Notes: generated by a model from the letters alone, not told the origin. A stretch of 32,807 bases of DNA from JAGMXM01 sp964458325 (GCA_964458325.1 CAYWIM010000051.1:1-32807); one strand, 5' to 3'; positions 23,709 through 32,373 are shown, counted from the stretch's first letter. Program-made: numbers and translations.

Positions 23709-26495
23709 ATGAAAACTCGATTACTGCATGGGGGGCTGGCGCTGCTGGCTCTGGGGATTCTGGCGGCGAGCGGGCAGGAGCCGGCGGCGGACCGCGACGA
23801 TCGGATGGCCTGGTGGCGGGAGGCGCGGTTCGGGTTGTTTGTGCACTGGGGGCTGTACTCCGGGCTGGCGGGCACATGGGAAGGCAAGCCAGTGGGGACC
23901 CGGGGCGGGATGGAATGGATTCAGCAGCGCGTTGGGGCGGACACGGACACCTATGCGCGGCGGGCCATTCCGCTGTTCCGGCCGCGGGCGGATTTCGCGC
24001 GGGAATGGGCCCGGCTGGCGCGGGAGGCGGGCTGCCGATACGTGGTGTTCACGACCAAGCACCACGACGGATTCGCGCTGCACGACTCGAAGGTGAGCGA
24101 GTATGACGGGGGGACCGTCCTGGGCCGCGACCTGGTGCGGGAGATCGTCGAGGCTGTCCGCGCCGAAGGATTGCGGGTGGGCTTCTACCATTCGGTGATC
24201 GACTGGCACCACGATCAGTATGCCTATGGATTATCCAGACAATTGCCGCATCCGCTCAAGGGCAAGCCGTATCCCAACGGCGAGCGCGATCATGCGAAGT
24301 ATCTCGAGTACCTGCGCGGGCAGGTGACCGAGCTGGTGTCGAACTACGGGACGGTGGACGTGATGTGGTGGGATTACAGCGCCCAGGATTTTCAGGGGCA
24401 AGAGGCATGGCGGGCGTTTGATCTGATGCGGATGGTTCGGGACCGGCAGCCGCGGATCATCATGAACAACCGCCTGTTTCGGATTCCGGAGGCGGGCTGG
24501 ACCGGGATGGGGGTCGACTCGGTGGCGCCGCGGATCGACCCGCGATACGGGGATTTTCTGACGCCGGAGCAGCACATTCCGGCGACCGGCATGCCGGGGG
24601 TGGACTGGGAGACCTGCATGACGATGAACACGACCTGGGGCTACAGCGCGCACGATCAAGCCTGGAAAAGCGATGAAGTCCTCATCCGGAACCTGATCGA
24701 CATCGCGAGCAAGGGGGGCAACTACCTGCTGAACATCGGGCCGCGGGGGGATGGCGGGGTGCCGGAGGAGAGCGTCAAGGCGCTGCGGGCGATCGGCGCC
24801 TGGATGAGAACAAACGGCGAATCCGTTTACGGCGCCATGGCCAGCCCGTTCACCAACCTGGTCTGGGGGCGCTGCACGCAGAAGCCGCTGCCCGATGGCG
24901 TCACCCGCTTGTTTCTGCACGTGTTCGACTGGCCGAAGGACGGGCAATTGAAGGTGCCGGGGCTTGGGAACCGGGTGGTGGGGGCGAGGCTTCTGGCGAG
25001 CGGAGAGACGATCCCAGCTCGGCGGGGTGCAGGCGGGATCACCCTGGCTGTGCCGGCGCCGGCGCCGGATCGGATCGCGAGCGTGATCGCGCTGGACATC
25101 CGGGGGCGGCCGCGCATGGCCGATGCCGGCCGCTCGATGCCGGATCGAGCGACGGAGCCCATCGCGCTGCACCCGGACAATCCCCATTATTTCCTTTGGC
25201 GCGGCAAGCCGGCGGTACTGGTCACCTCGGCCGAGCATTACGGGGCGGTGCTGAACCTGGATTTCGATTATCGAAAGTACCTGGACACGCTGGCCGCCGA
25301 CGGCATGAACGCGACCCGGACTTTCAGCGGCGCATACGTCGAGCCAGCCGGCGCGTTCAAGATCGTCCGCAACACGCTGGCGCCGGGCCTGGGCCGGTTC
25401 ATCTGCCCGTGGGCCCGCAGCGATCAGCCCGGGTACGCGGGCGGGGGGAACCGGTTCGATCTGAAGCGATGGGACGAGGCGTATTTTCGGAGGCTGAAGG
25501 AGTTCGTCGGCTACGCGGGGCGCAGGGGCGTGGTGGTGGAGCTCACCCTGTTCTGTCCGATGTATGCCGACAAGCAGTGGGAATTGAGCCCGATGAATTC
25601 GAGCAACAACGTCAACCGCGTGGGCGCGATCGGGCGCGAGGATGTGTATACGCTGGACCGGAGCGGGGGCCTGCTCGAGGTGCAGGAGGCGCTGGCGCGC
25701 AAGCTGGTGTCAGAGCTCAATCCGTTCGACAATGTCATGTTCGAGATCTGCAACGAGCCGTATTTTGGGGGTGTGACCATGGCATGGCAGCATCGGATCG
25801 CCGACGTGATCGAGGCGGCCGAGCGGGCCCTGCCGCGCCGGCACTTGATCACCCAGAACATCGCCAACAAGCACGCGCGGATCGAGAAGCCGCACGCCGC
25901 CGTCTCCGTCTTCAATTTCCATTACGCGACACCGCCGGATGCGGTGGCGATGAACTACGGGCTCATGAAAGTGATTGGGGACAACGAGACCGGGTTTCGG
26001 GGGACGAACGATGCGCCGTATCGGATCGAGGCGTGGGAGTTCATCCTGGCCGGCGGCGGCCTGTTCAACCATCTCGATTACTCGTTCGTGGCGGGGCACG
26101 AGGATGGGACGTTTGTGTATCCGGCGACCCAGCCGGGCGGGGGGAACGCCGCGTTTCGGCGGCAGATGCGGATTTTGAGCGAGTTCATCCACAGCTTCGA
26201 CTTTGTCCGGATGCGTCCAGACAACTCGGTGGTGCGCGGGGGAGCTCCTGCGGGGGGCAGGGTGCGGGCGCTGGTCGAGCCTGGCCGGGCGATGGCCATT
26301 TACGTTTGCTCCGAGAAATCGAAGGGGCCGGCCGTTTTGCGGATCGACCTGCCCGAAGGCGGCTGGCAGGCGGAATGGATCGACACGCGAACCGGCGCCG
26401 TGGCAAAGAGAGCGGCAGTCAAGGGAGGCGGCGAGCGGCCGCTGGAATCTCCCGAGTTTGCGACCGACATTGCCTTGCGACTGAAGAAGAAGTAA
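23709..26495 (+). CDS. Fusion of GH29 alpha-L-fucosidase and a clan GH-A-like glycosidase
   Basis: A 928-residue exported protein with two catalytic-looking parts. After a signal peptide (1-22), residues about 30-465 form a GH29 fucosidase: FGLFVHWGLYS (41-51), FTTKHHDGFALHDSK (114-128), GTVDVMWWDYSAQD (214-227) with Asp222 at the nucleophile position, GDFLTPEQHIP (281-291) and GGNYLLNIGPRGDG (336-349). After a linker (465-485), a second barrel begins LHPDNPHYFLWRGKPAVLVTSAEHYG and continues to the C-terminus; it contains FEICNEPYFGG (678-688), the NEP acid/base motif of clan GH-A (Glu683), and IGDNETGF (756-763), with Glu760 as candidate nucleophile. The reading frame is uninterrupted and both halves look intact. 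The start follows a GGAAG site and lies 12 bases after the PQQ-like gene. Substrate of the second half is unknown; a fucosylated polysaccharide or glycan would be consistent. Confidence 0.88.
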   Translation: MKTRLLHGGLALLALGILAASGQEPAADRDDRMAWWREARFGLFVHWGLYSGLAGTWEGKPVGTRGGMEWIQQRVGADTDTYARRAIPLFRPRADFAREWARLAREAGCRYVVFTTKHHDGFALHDSKVSEYDGGTVLGRDLVREIVEAVRAEGLRVGFYHSVIDWHHDQYAYGLSRQLPHPLKGKPYPNGERDHAKYLEYLRGQVTELVSNYGTVDVMWWDYSAQDFQGQEAWRAFDLMRMVRDRQPRIIMNNRLFRIPEAGWTGMGVDSVAPRIDPRYGDFLTPEQHIPATGMPGVDWETCMTMNTTWGYSAHDQAWKSDEVLIRNLIDIASKGGNYLLNIGPRGDGGVPEESVKALRAIGAWMRTNGESVYGAMASPFTNLVWGRCTQKPLPDGVTRLFLHVFDWPKDGQLKVPGLGNRVVGARLLASGETIPARRGAGGITLAVPAPAPDRIASVIALDIRGRPRMADAGRSMPDRATEPIALHPDNPHYFLWRGKPAVLVTSAEHYGAVLNLDFDYRKYLDTLAADGMNATRTFSGAYVEPAGAFKIVRNTLAPGLGRFICPWARSDQPGYAGGGNRFDLKRWDEAYFRRLKEFVGYAGRRGVVVELTLFCPMYADKQWELSPMNSSNNVNRVGAIGREDVYTLDRSGGLLEVQEALARKLVSELNPFDNVMFEICNEPYFGGVTMAWQHRIADVIEAAERALPRRHLITQNIANKHARIEKPHAAVSVFNFHYATPPDAVAMNYGLMKVIGDNETGFRGTNDAPYRIEAWEFILAGGGLFNHLDYSFVAGHEDGTFVYPATQPGGGNAAFRRQMRILSEFIHSFDFVRMRPDNSVVRGGAPAGGRVRALVEPGRAMAIYVCSEKSKGPAVLRIDLPEGGWQAEWIDTRTGAVAKRAAVKGGGERPLESPEFATDIALRLKKK

Positions 26496-26646
26496 AAACC
26501 GCTTGATTCGGAGGCGGGATTATGATTACCCTGAACGTCTGTTGGGTGAGGGTTTTACCGTTCCTGCGGCATGAGCCAGCGGTGTGGTGAGGATCCGCGC
26601 CGGTGTTCATGGCGGATGCGGCAGGGCAGATGGCAGGTGGTTGTGT
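26496..26646 (+). promoter_or_regulatory. Leader region of the cold-shock gene with a TATGAT box
   Basis: The 151 bases before the cold-shock gene contain TATGAT at 26521-26526, matching the -10 consensus at five of six positions, without a well-spaced -35 box (TTGATT at 26503 is only 12 bases away). If used, the message would have a leader of about 110 bases. Cold-shock mRNAs in other bacteria have long structured leaders that control translation, so this is plausible but unproven. Confidence 0.3.
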
Positions 26647-26853
26647 ATGGCACATGGCATTGTCAAGTGGTTCGATAACCGCAAAGGGTTCGGGTTCATC
26701 TGTTTCGAGGAGGGGAAAGATGTGTTTGTGCATCACACCTCGATCGTGGGCAAAGGGTATCACACGTTGAACGAGGGCGAGAAAGTGACCTTCGAGCTAA
26801 TGCAAGGCGACAAGGGGCTTCGGGCATCGAATGTCCAACGGGAGAGCGCCTGA
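26647..26853 (+). CDS. Cold-shock protein (CspA family)
   Basis: A 68-residue single cold-shock domain, the normal family size. RNP1 is KGFGFICF and RNP2 is VFVHHTSI, both intact; the opening HGIVKWFDNRKG and the closing LRASNVQRESA are typical. It binds single-stranded RNA and DNA as an RNA chaperone. The open frame extends upstream, but ATG 26647 gives the standard family N-terminus. It appears to be a separate transcription unit with its own leader. Confidence 0.96.
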   Translation: MAHGIVKWFDNRKGFGFICFEEGKDVFVHHTSIVGKGYHTLNEGEKVTFELMQGDKGLRASNVQRESA

Positions 26854-27001
26854 CCCGGATTGATTTCGCTGGCATTGATCGGTGGCGGGCCTCCTGCTGG
26901 CAGCTGCGGCTTGTCGGCTGTGGGGCAAAGGATGTTTGCTTCGTTTGCTGAGAGGAGGAAGCCGCACGCGCGGGAGTGACCCTTCAGAGGCTGAACTGGA
27001 A

Positions 27002-28159
27002 ATGGAGTCGGCCGTCTCGAGCCTATACGTGCATGTGCCCTTCTGCGTGCGGAAGTGTCGCTATTGCGCGTTTGTGTCCGAAGCGGCCGACGGGGCGAAG
27101 ATGGACCGATACGCGGGCGCTCTGGCCATCGAGCTGGGCGCTCTGGATGGAGGCCGGCGTCTGCGCACCATCTACGTGGGGGGGGGCACGCCGGTCTTGC
27201 TGGAGCCGCGCCATTGGGATCGGTTGGTGGAGGCGCTGGATCGGAAGGGGATGATTCCGGCGGCGGAGTGGACCGTGGAGGGCAATCCTGGGGCGCTGGA
27301 TCTGGCGAAGGCGCGCCGGCTTCGGGCGATGGGGATCAATCGTGTTTCGCTGGGCGTCCAGTCGCTGGAGGACGACGTATTGGGGCGGCTGGGGCGGATT
27401 CATCGAGCGGCGGACGCGCGGCGGGCATTTGACGATCTGCGCCGGGCCGGATTCGAGAACATCAATATCGATTTGATGTTCGGGGTGCCGGGTCAGACGC
27501 TGGAGGGATGGCGGCGGACGGTGGAGGAGGTCTTGTCGTGGGGCAGCGAGCACTTGGCCTGTTACGAGGTGATTTACGAGGAGGACACGCCATTGTTTCG
27601 AGATCGGGCGGCGGGTCGGATCCGCGAGGACGAGGATCTGGCGTGCGACATGTATGACCTGCTTTTGGATCGGGCGGGCGCGGCGGGGCTGAGCCAGTAT
27701 GAGGTGGCCAACTGGGCGCGAGGCGGCGGCGAGGGGTCCGGCGAGTTTCCGGACCGTGCATGCCGGCATAACATCAATTACTGGCGAGGCGGCAGCTATT
27801 ATGGCGCCGGTCCGGCGGCCTGCAGCCATGTCGAAGGGGTGCGGAAAAGGAACTGCCGGTCTTTGGATCGTTATTGCGCGGCGCTCGAACGGGGAGAGCA
27901 GTCGGTGGAGGAAGTGGATGCGCTCGAGCCGCTGGCGCGGGCTGGGGAGATTGCGGCATTCGGGCTGCGGATGACGAGCGGGTGGCCGTATGAGCTGTTC
28001 CAGCAAGTGACGGGATACGATTTGCGGGCGGAATGGGGGGCCGAGCTCGAGCGGATCGAGAAGCTGGGTTACGGAAAGCGGGAGGCAGATCGGTTCCGGC
28101 TCACCCGGGCTGGTTTGCGGATGGCGGACTGGGTGGCGGAACAGATGCTGCGGTCGTGA
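27002..28159 (+). CDS. hemW: Radical SAM heme chaperone HemW
   Basis: A 385-residue protein of the HemN/HemW family. SLYVHVPFCVRKCRYCAF carries the radical SAM cysteines 15, 19 and 22, followed by Phe rather than the extra Cys that marks true HemN, which points to HemW. Further signatures are YVGGGTPVLL, EGNPG (in WTVEGNPGALD), RVSLGVQSLEDDVLGRLGRIH, NINIDLMFGVPGQTLEGW and HNINYWRGGSYYGAGPAACSH. HemW binds heme and is thought to deliver it to respiratory enzymes. The open frame continues 40 codons upstream, but the family starts just before the YVHVPFC strand, so ATG 27002 is preferred. It converges on the zinc-ribbon gene across a 49-base gap with no clear terminator. Confidence 0.93.
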   Translation: MESAVSSLYVHVPFCVRKCRYCAFVSEAADGAKMDRYAGALAIELGALDGGRRLRTIYVGGGTPVLLEPRHWDRLVEALDRKGMIPAAEWTVEGNPGALDLAKARRLRAMGINRVSLGVQSLEDDVLGRLGRIHRAADARRAFDDLRRAGFENINIDLMFGVPGQTLEGWRRTVEEVLSWGSEHLACYEVIYEEDTPLFRDRAAGRIREDEDLACDMYDLLLDRAGAAGLSQYEVANWARGGGEGSGEFPDRACRHNINYWRGGSYYGAGPAACSHVEGVRKRNCRSLDRYCAALERGEQSVEEVDALEPLARAGEIAAFGLRMTSGWPYELFQQVTGYDLRAEWGAELERIEKLGYGKREADRFRLTRAGLRMADWVAEQMLRS

Positions 28160-28208
28160 GGCCTTCCGAAAGGGCGGCGGCTCGCGATGGTTCGGGGGCG
28201 AACGGAGG

Positions 28209-28556
28209 TCAGCGATTCCAGTATTTCGGCAGCTCGAAGATGATGAGGTAGGCGACCAGGACGATGATGAGGATCACCATGACCTGCGAGAGGGTCAGCT
28301 TCCGGCCGCCATAGAAGAGGCGTTTCCACCAAAGGGGGCGCCTCCAGTGCCGGTGGATGCGGTGGCCGCAATGGGTGCACTTGGTGAGGGCTCTTTGCGT
28401 CTCGGCGCCGCAGTGGCGGCAGGCAACCCAGAGATTGGCCTGGCAGTAGTCGCATTCGCGGCTGCCGGGGGCGTTGAGATGGTCGCACTTGATGCAAAGC
28501 ACGCCCTTGGCATTGGGTTGTGAGGCGGCTGCCTCGGCTGGCGGTTGATCGCTCAT
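28209..28556 (-). CDS. Tail-anchored double zinc-ribbon protein
   Basis: A 115-residue protein with four CxxC knuckles (Cys21/24, 35/38, 46/49 and 60/63), forming two zinc ribbons, then a basic stretch (HRHWRRPLWWKRLFYGGRK) and one C-terminal transmembrane helix (about 91-108, VMVILIIVLVAYLIIFEL). The layout implies a cytoplasmic zinc module held at the membrane by its tail. No named family is recognised beyond the general zinc-ribbon type. It is convergent with hemW and divergent from the second PQQ-like gene, sharing a roughly 280-base intergenic region with it. Confidence 0.85.
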   Translation of the reverse strand: MSDQPPAEAAASQPNAKGVLCIKCDHLNAPGSRECDYCQANLWVACRHCGAETQRALTKCTHCGHRIHRHWRRPLWWKRLFYGGRKLTLSQVMVILIIVLVAYLIIFELPKYWNR

Positions 28557-28667
28557 TTGATGGTCATCCCAAGTCTTGCGCCGGCATTCCCGAGCGGGCG
28601 CGTTGGATCCATGGGAGCCATTTTCTACACCCGACCGCGGAAGGCAACAGGAAAAGTGACTTAGGGA

Positions 28668-28695
28668 TTGACAGGGTGTTCGGGTCCATTACAGC
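28668..28695 (+). promoter_or_regulatory. Promoter candidate 1 before the second PQQ-like gene
   Basis: A perfect TTGACA at 28668-28673 is followed after 16 bases by TACAGC (28690-28695), a weak -10. It lies in the intergenic region between the divergent zinc-ribbon and PQQ-like genes and would start transcription near 28702. It is the first of two perfect -35 boxes 39 bases apart. Confidence 0.38.
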
Positions 28696-28706
28696 GAAGG
28701 GCTCGA

Positions 28707-28735
28707 TTGACACCGAATAGGACGCCCACTAAGTT
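28707..28735 (+). promoter_or_regulatory. Promoter candidate 2 before the second PQQ-like gene
   Basis: A second perfect TTGACA at 28707-28712, with TAAGTT at 28730-28735 after exactly 17 bases. Transcription would start near 28742, about 90 bases before the preferred ATG at 28833, or directly at the alternative ATG at 28743. Two tandem consensus -35 boxes in a GC-rich intergenic region support real promoter activity, although both -10 boxes are weak. Confidence 0.4.
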
Positions 28736-28832
28736 GGTCGCCATGACAATGGATCGGATTGAAGAGCGGATGGCGCAGCGTGGCGGGGGGGTTGGGATGC
28801 GGCCGTTGCGGTCGCCGAACCGCGGTGGAACG

Positions 28833-30050
28833 ATGCGGGCCGGGCGATGGTGGCGGGCCGGATGGGCGGCTGCAATCCTGGGATGGAGTGTGGCGGGGTC
28901 CTGGGCGCTGGACTGGCCCCATTATCGCGGGCCGCGGTATGACGGGATTTCCACCGAGGGTGTGCCGGATGCCGGTTGGGCCGCCCAGGGTCCCGCGGTC
29001 GCATGGAAGGCGTCCGTGGGCATCGGATTCGCCACGGTGTCCGTCAGCAAGGATCGAGTCTACACGACCGGCAACCGGAACGACACCGACACCGTTTACT
29101 GCCTGGACGCGGCGACGGGCAGCGTGCATTGGAAGCATTCCTACCCGTGTCCTCTGGATCCCAAGTATTACGAAGGAGGCACGCTGGCCACTCCCGCGGT
29201 CGATGGGGATCGGGTTTACACGGTGAGCAAGCAGGGAGAGGTTTATTGTCTGAACGCGGCGACAGGCGCGGTGGTTTGGAAGGCCGATCTGATGAAGGAT
29301 TTCGGGCTGGAGCGGCCGACATGGGGGTTTTCCGGCTCCGTGTTGATCCAGGATCGGCGGGCGATTCTCAATGCCGGCAGCGCGGGGCTGGCTCTGGACA
29401 AGGCCGACGGGCGAGTGATTTGGAAGTCCGGCGCGGGCGCCGGAGGCTACAGCACGCCGGTGCCGGCCATGTTTTCGGGGCAGGCCTGCGCGGTGTTGTT
29501 CGGGTTCCGTGACGTGATGGCGGTTCGGATCGAGGACGGCAAAGAGGTGTGGCGGCATCCGTGGAAGACCCGATATGACGTGAATGCAGCGGACCCGATC
29601 GTCTGGGGGAACGAGGTGTTTATCGCTTCGGGGTATGATCGCGGCTGCGCGCTCCTGGATGTAAGCGGGAAGAATCCGCGAGTGGTTTGGGAGAGCAAGG
29701 TGATTCGAAGCCAGGTCAGCGGCGCTGTCCTGATTGATGGTCATTTATATGGCATGGATGGAAACGCCGGGGAGGAGAAGGGCGCGTTGAAGTGCGTCGA
29801 GTGGAAGACCGGCCGGTCGGTGTGGACGCTGCCGATGGTCAATGGCGCCCTGGTGGCGGCGGATGGCCAGCTGTTGGCTCTGGGAGGAACGGGGGAGCTG
29901 GTGTGGGTGGCGGCGAAAGCCCAAGGGCCCGAGATTCGCGGGAGGGCTCAGGTGTTGCAGGGCAAGTGCTGGACCATGCCGGTCCTGGCCAATGGCAGGC
30001 TGTATTGCCGGAACACGCCGGGCGATCTGGTCTGTCTGACTCTTCGCTGA
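28833..30050 (+). CDS. Secreted PQQ-like (BamB-type) beta-propeller protein
   Basis: A 405-residue propeller. A signal peptide (about 1-26, WAAAILGWSVAGSWA) precedes the opening DWPHYRGPRYDGIS, a common start of PQQ-like propellers in PVC bacteria. Repeats include VYCLDAATGSVHWKH, VYCLNAATGAVVWKA, ALDKADGRVIWKS and AVRIEDGKEVWRH, with GSVLIQDRRAILNAG and the closing LYCRNTPGDLVCLTLR. No catalytic or PQQ-binding set of a dehydrogenase is evident, so a binding or structural role is more likely. ATG 28833 places the signal peptide at the N-terminus; ATGs at 28743 and 28749 would add up to 30 residues. It stands alone downstream of two promoter candidates. Confidence 0.85.
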   Translation: MRAGRWWRAGWAAAILGWSVAGSWALDWPHYRGPRYDGISTEGVPDAGWAAQGPAVAWKASVGIGFATVSVSKDRVYTTGNRNDTDTVYCLDAATGSVHWKHSYPCPLDPKYYEGGTLATPAVDGDRVYTVSKQGEVYCLNAATGAVVWKADLMKDFGLERPTWGFSGSVLIQDRRAILNAGSAGLALDKADGRVIWKSGAGAGGYSTPVPAMFSGQACAVLFGFRDVMAVRIEDGKEVWRHPWKTRYDVNAADPIVWGNEVFIASGYDRGCALLDVSGKNPRVVWESKVIRSQVSGAVLIDGHLYGMDGNAGEEKGALKCVEWKTGRSVWTLPMVNGALVAADGQLLALGGTGELVWVAAKAQGPEIRGRAQVLQGKCWTMPVLANGRLYCRNTPGDLVCLTLR

Positions 30051-30315
30051 GGATTGCCGGGGGTCTGGATCCGGCTGGGGGGACCTGACAGGCGGGCGGG
30101 CGGGCCTCGATGTCTTCGGAAGAGAGGCGCGGGGCCGGGAGTCTGGGTGGGGCAGTGGCGGGCAGCGTTCGGCGTGAGCCGGGGGTCCGGCGTGTGTGCG
30201 CTCGTTCGAAAGCCTGGGCAGAGGAGGTTGGAGCGCGGCAAACGAGGGCGGGAAAACCTTTTGCCATTCCAAGGCGGCCGGTATAGGGTAGCGGCGAACC
30301 TAGCACTAAAAGCCT
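30051..30315 (+). other. Intergenic region before the GH42 gene, with a G-tract cluster
   Basis: No gene is supported here; the open frame that begins in it runs out of phase through the GH42 gene. Four G-tracts (30077-30082, 30094-30096, 30098-30100 and 30102-30104) could form a G-quadruplex, with one long loop, but this is also expected by chance in such GC-rich sequence. A promoter candidate lies at its end. Confidence 0.3.
30261..30289 (+). promoter_or_regulatory. Promoter candidate for the GH42 gene
   Basis: TTGCCA (30261-30266, five of six consensus bases) and TAGGGT (30284-30289, three of six) are separated by exactly 17 bases. Transcription would start near 30296, leaving a leader of about 20 bases without a clear Shine-Dalgarno sequence before ATG 30316. 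The AT-rich patch around the start fits a promoter. Confidence 0.36.
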
Positions 30316-32373
30316 ATGTATGTCGGCGTGGACTATTATCCCGAGCATTGGGTGTATCCCTATGCTGGCACGGAAGAGAATCCCGAAGCGCAATGGGAGC
30401 GGGACGCCGAGATGATGCAGGTGGCGGGATTCAACGTGGTGCGCATGGGGGAGCTGGCGTGGGGATTGTTCGAGCCGGAGGAGGGCCATTACGATTTCGA
30501 ATGGATGCGGCGCGCGATGGACGTGATGGGGGGGCACGGGATCCAGGTGGTGCTGGGGACGCCGACTGCGGCGCCGCCGATCTGGCTGGCGGGGAAGCAT
30601 CCGGAGATCCTGCCGGTGGACGAGAACGGGCTGAAGCGGTTCGAGGGAACGCGCCGGGCCTGCTGCCTGAACTGCGACGTCTATTGGGAGTATTCGCAGA
30701 AGATCGTGCGGGCGATGGCGGAGGCGCTGGGGAAACATCCGCAGCTGATCGGCTGGCAGATCGACAATGCGCTGGGAGGGCACCAGACCGAGGCGTCCTT
30801 CAACGAGGAGAGCCGGCACGATTGGCATGCGTGGCTCAAGACGAAATACGGCACCATCCAGCGGATGAACGATCTGATGGGGATGCGATTTTGGGGGCAG
30901 GTGGTTCAGGACTGGTCGGAGGTGCCGATGCCGATGCGGGCGCCGACGATGCACAATCCGGCGCTGGTGCTCGATTGGCGGCGTTTTTGCAGCGACACGA
31001 TCGTGGCCTTTGTGCGGATGCAGGCGGATCTGCTGCGCGAGCTGACGCCGGACCGGCCGGTGACGACCAACCTGCGGGCGATGACGCGGCAGTTCGACCA
31101 TTTTGACGTGGCCGAGGTGCTGGATTTCGTCTCGTTTGACAGCAACGTGGCGATCCACAGCCGCTCGTCCGAGGTGGCCTGCGACATCGACATCATCCGG
31201 TCGCTGAAGAAGAGCGGCATTCGAACGCCCAGCGGCGAGGTGGGATTCTGGTCGATCGAGCAGAAGGCGGCGCACGTGGATTGGCAGGAGGTGAACTCGC
31301 TGGTGCGGCCCGGGGTGGTTCGGCTGTTCACGTATCAGCTGCTGGCGCGAGGGGCAACCGGGGTGCTGTTTTTCCTCTGGCGCCAGCCGCGGATCGGGGC
31401 GCAGAAGTTCTACGGCGGGGTACTCGGGCACGATGGCCGGACCGAAGGCCGGATCTTCAAGGAGATCAGCCAGGTCGGGGAGGAGATGAAGCTGCTGGCC
31501 CCGGTGATCAAGGACACCAAGGTCGTCGCCGAGAGCTGCATTCTCTACGGGCCGGACAACGATTGGGCCATGAGCCACGGCTGGCAGCCGAACCGTTTCT
31601 TCCGGCTGCGGGATCATATCCAGCTTTTTTACAACGCGTTCCACGATCGCAACATCCCGGTGGATTTCGCCCGGCCGACCGAGGATCTATCCGCCTACAA
31701 GCTGGTGATCGCGCCTTCGCTGCACCTGATGGCGGGAGGAGAGGCGGACCTGCTGAAGCTCTACGTGCAGAACGGCGGCACTCTGGTCGGGACGTTCAAC
31801 ACGGGATTGATGGACGAGCACCAGATTGCGCCGGACACCGGGTATCCGCACGACCTGACCGATCTCTTCGGGCTCGAAGTGACGGAGCTGGATCCGCTGC
31901 CGCCGGCCGAAGAGAACCACCTGATCTTCAAGGCGCAGTTTCCGACCAGCCATCTGCATCCGGCGCGGATGTGGTGCGACCTGATTGAGCCGCGGGGCTG
32001 CCAGGTTCTGGCGACCTATGGCAAGGAGTTCTACGCAGGGCGCGCGGCGATCACCGTGAACACGTTTGCGTTGGGGCGCGCGATCTACATCGGCACGATG
32101 AGCCACCAGGCGTTTTACTACGACCTGATCGCGTGGCTGCGGCAGATGTGCAACGTGCACCCGTTGCTGAAGGTGCCGGACGGGGTCGAGGTGAGCATGC
32201 GCCAGAGGGACAACACCAAGATCTATTTCCTGCTCAATCATCAGCCAACGTCGGTGCGGCTTCAGTTTTTCAAGCCGACGCACGATTTCTTGACTGGCAA
32301 CACGTTTTCTGGATCGTATGACCTTCCCCCGCGCGGGGTGTTGGTACTGGATGAGCATTACGCCAAAGTCTGA
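30316..32373 (+). CDS. GH42 beta-galactosidase homologue lacking the acid/base glutamate
   Basis: A 685-residue cytoplasmic (no signal peptide) GH42-family protein of normal length. It opens VGVDYYPEHW and keeps FNVVRMGELAWGLFEPEEGHYDFEW and GTPTAAPPIWLAGKHPEIL. The acid/base motif, normally WQxDNE, reads GWQIDNALGGH: the glutamate is Ala152 (GCG). The nucleophile site is retained as FWSIEQ with Glu315. Further on, the usual GAExxH segment reads GAQKFYGG, with Gln363 and Tyr366 where Glu and His bind galactose in Thermus A4 enzyme as I recall. The remainder has the GATase-like middle domain (about 395-600) and C-terminal beta domain. It overlaps the DUF721 gene by 23 bases. It may be a pseudoenzyme or act on another substrate; a sequencing error could explain Ala152 alone but not all three changes. 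Confidence 0.92.
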   Translation: MYVGVDYYPEHWVYPYAGTEENPEAQWERDAEMMQVAGFNVVRMGELAWGLFEPEEGHYDFEWMRRAMDVMGGHGIQVVLGTPTAAPPIWLAGKHPEILPVDENGLKRFEGTRRACCLNCDVYWEYSQKIVRAMAEALGKHPQLIGWQIDNALGGHQTEASFNEESRHDWHAWLKTKYGTIQRMNDLMGMRFWGQVVQDWSEVPMPMRAPTMHNPALVLDWRRFCSDTIVAFVRMQADLLRELTPDRPVTTNLRAMTRQFDHFDVAEVLDFVSFDSNVAIHSRSSEVACDIDIIRSLKKSGIRTPSGEVGFWSIEQKAAHVDWQEVNSLVRPGVVRLFTYQLLARGATGVLFFLWRQPRIGAQKFYGGVLGHDGRTEGRIFKEISQVGEEMKLLAPVIKDTKVVAESCILYGPDNDWAMSHGWQPNRFFRLRDHIQLFYNAFHDRNIPVDFARPTEDLSAYKLVIAPSLHLMAGGEADLLKLYVQNGGTLVGTFNTGLMDEHQIAPDTGYPHDLTDLFGLEVTELDPLPPAEENHLIFKAQFPTSHLHPARMWCDLIEPRGCQVLATYGKEFYAGRAAITVNTFALGRAIYIGTMSHQAFYYDLIAWLRQMCNVHPLLKVPDGVEVSMRQRDNTKIYFLLNHQPTSVRLQFFKPTHDFLTGNTFSGSYDLPPRGVLVLDEHYAKV

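Noticed and set aside
23709..26495. Two glycosidase genes artificially joined by a frameshift error
   Set aside because: No overlap, restart codon with a ribosome binding site, or compositional break is visible at the linker (about 25100-25160); the frame is continuous, so a natural fusion is the simpler reading.
26882..27001. N-terminal extension of HemW
   Set aside because: The in-frame extension is Arg/Leu/Gly-rich and unlike the family; HemW normally starts just before the YVHVPFC strand.
28160..28208. Terminator between the convergent hemW and zinc-ribbon genes
   Set aside because: Only short imperfect stems (such as CCTT/AAGG) without a T-run on either strand.
30077..30104. Functional G-quadruplex
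   Set aside because: Three G3 tracts with one-base loops plus a more distant tract; similar GGGC runs occur at 3479-3490 and are expected by chance in this GC-rich sequence.
29839..31644. 601-codon minus-strand frame opposite the GH42 gene
   Set aside because: His/Arg/Pro-rich shadow of the GH42 gene with no motifs.
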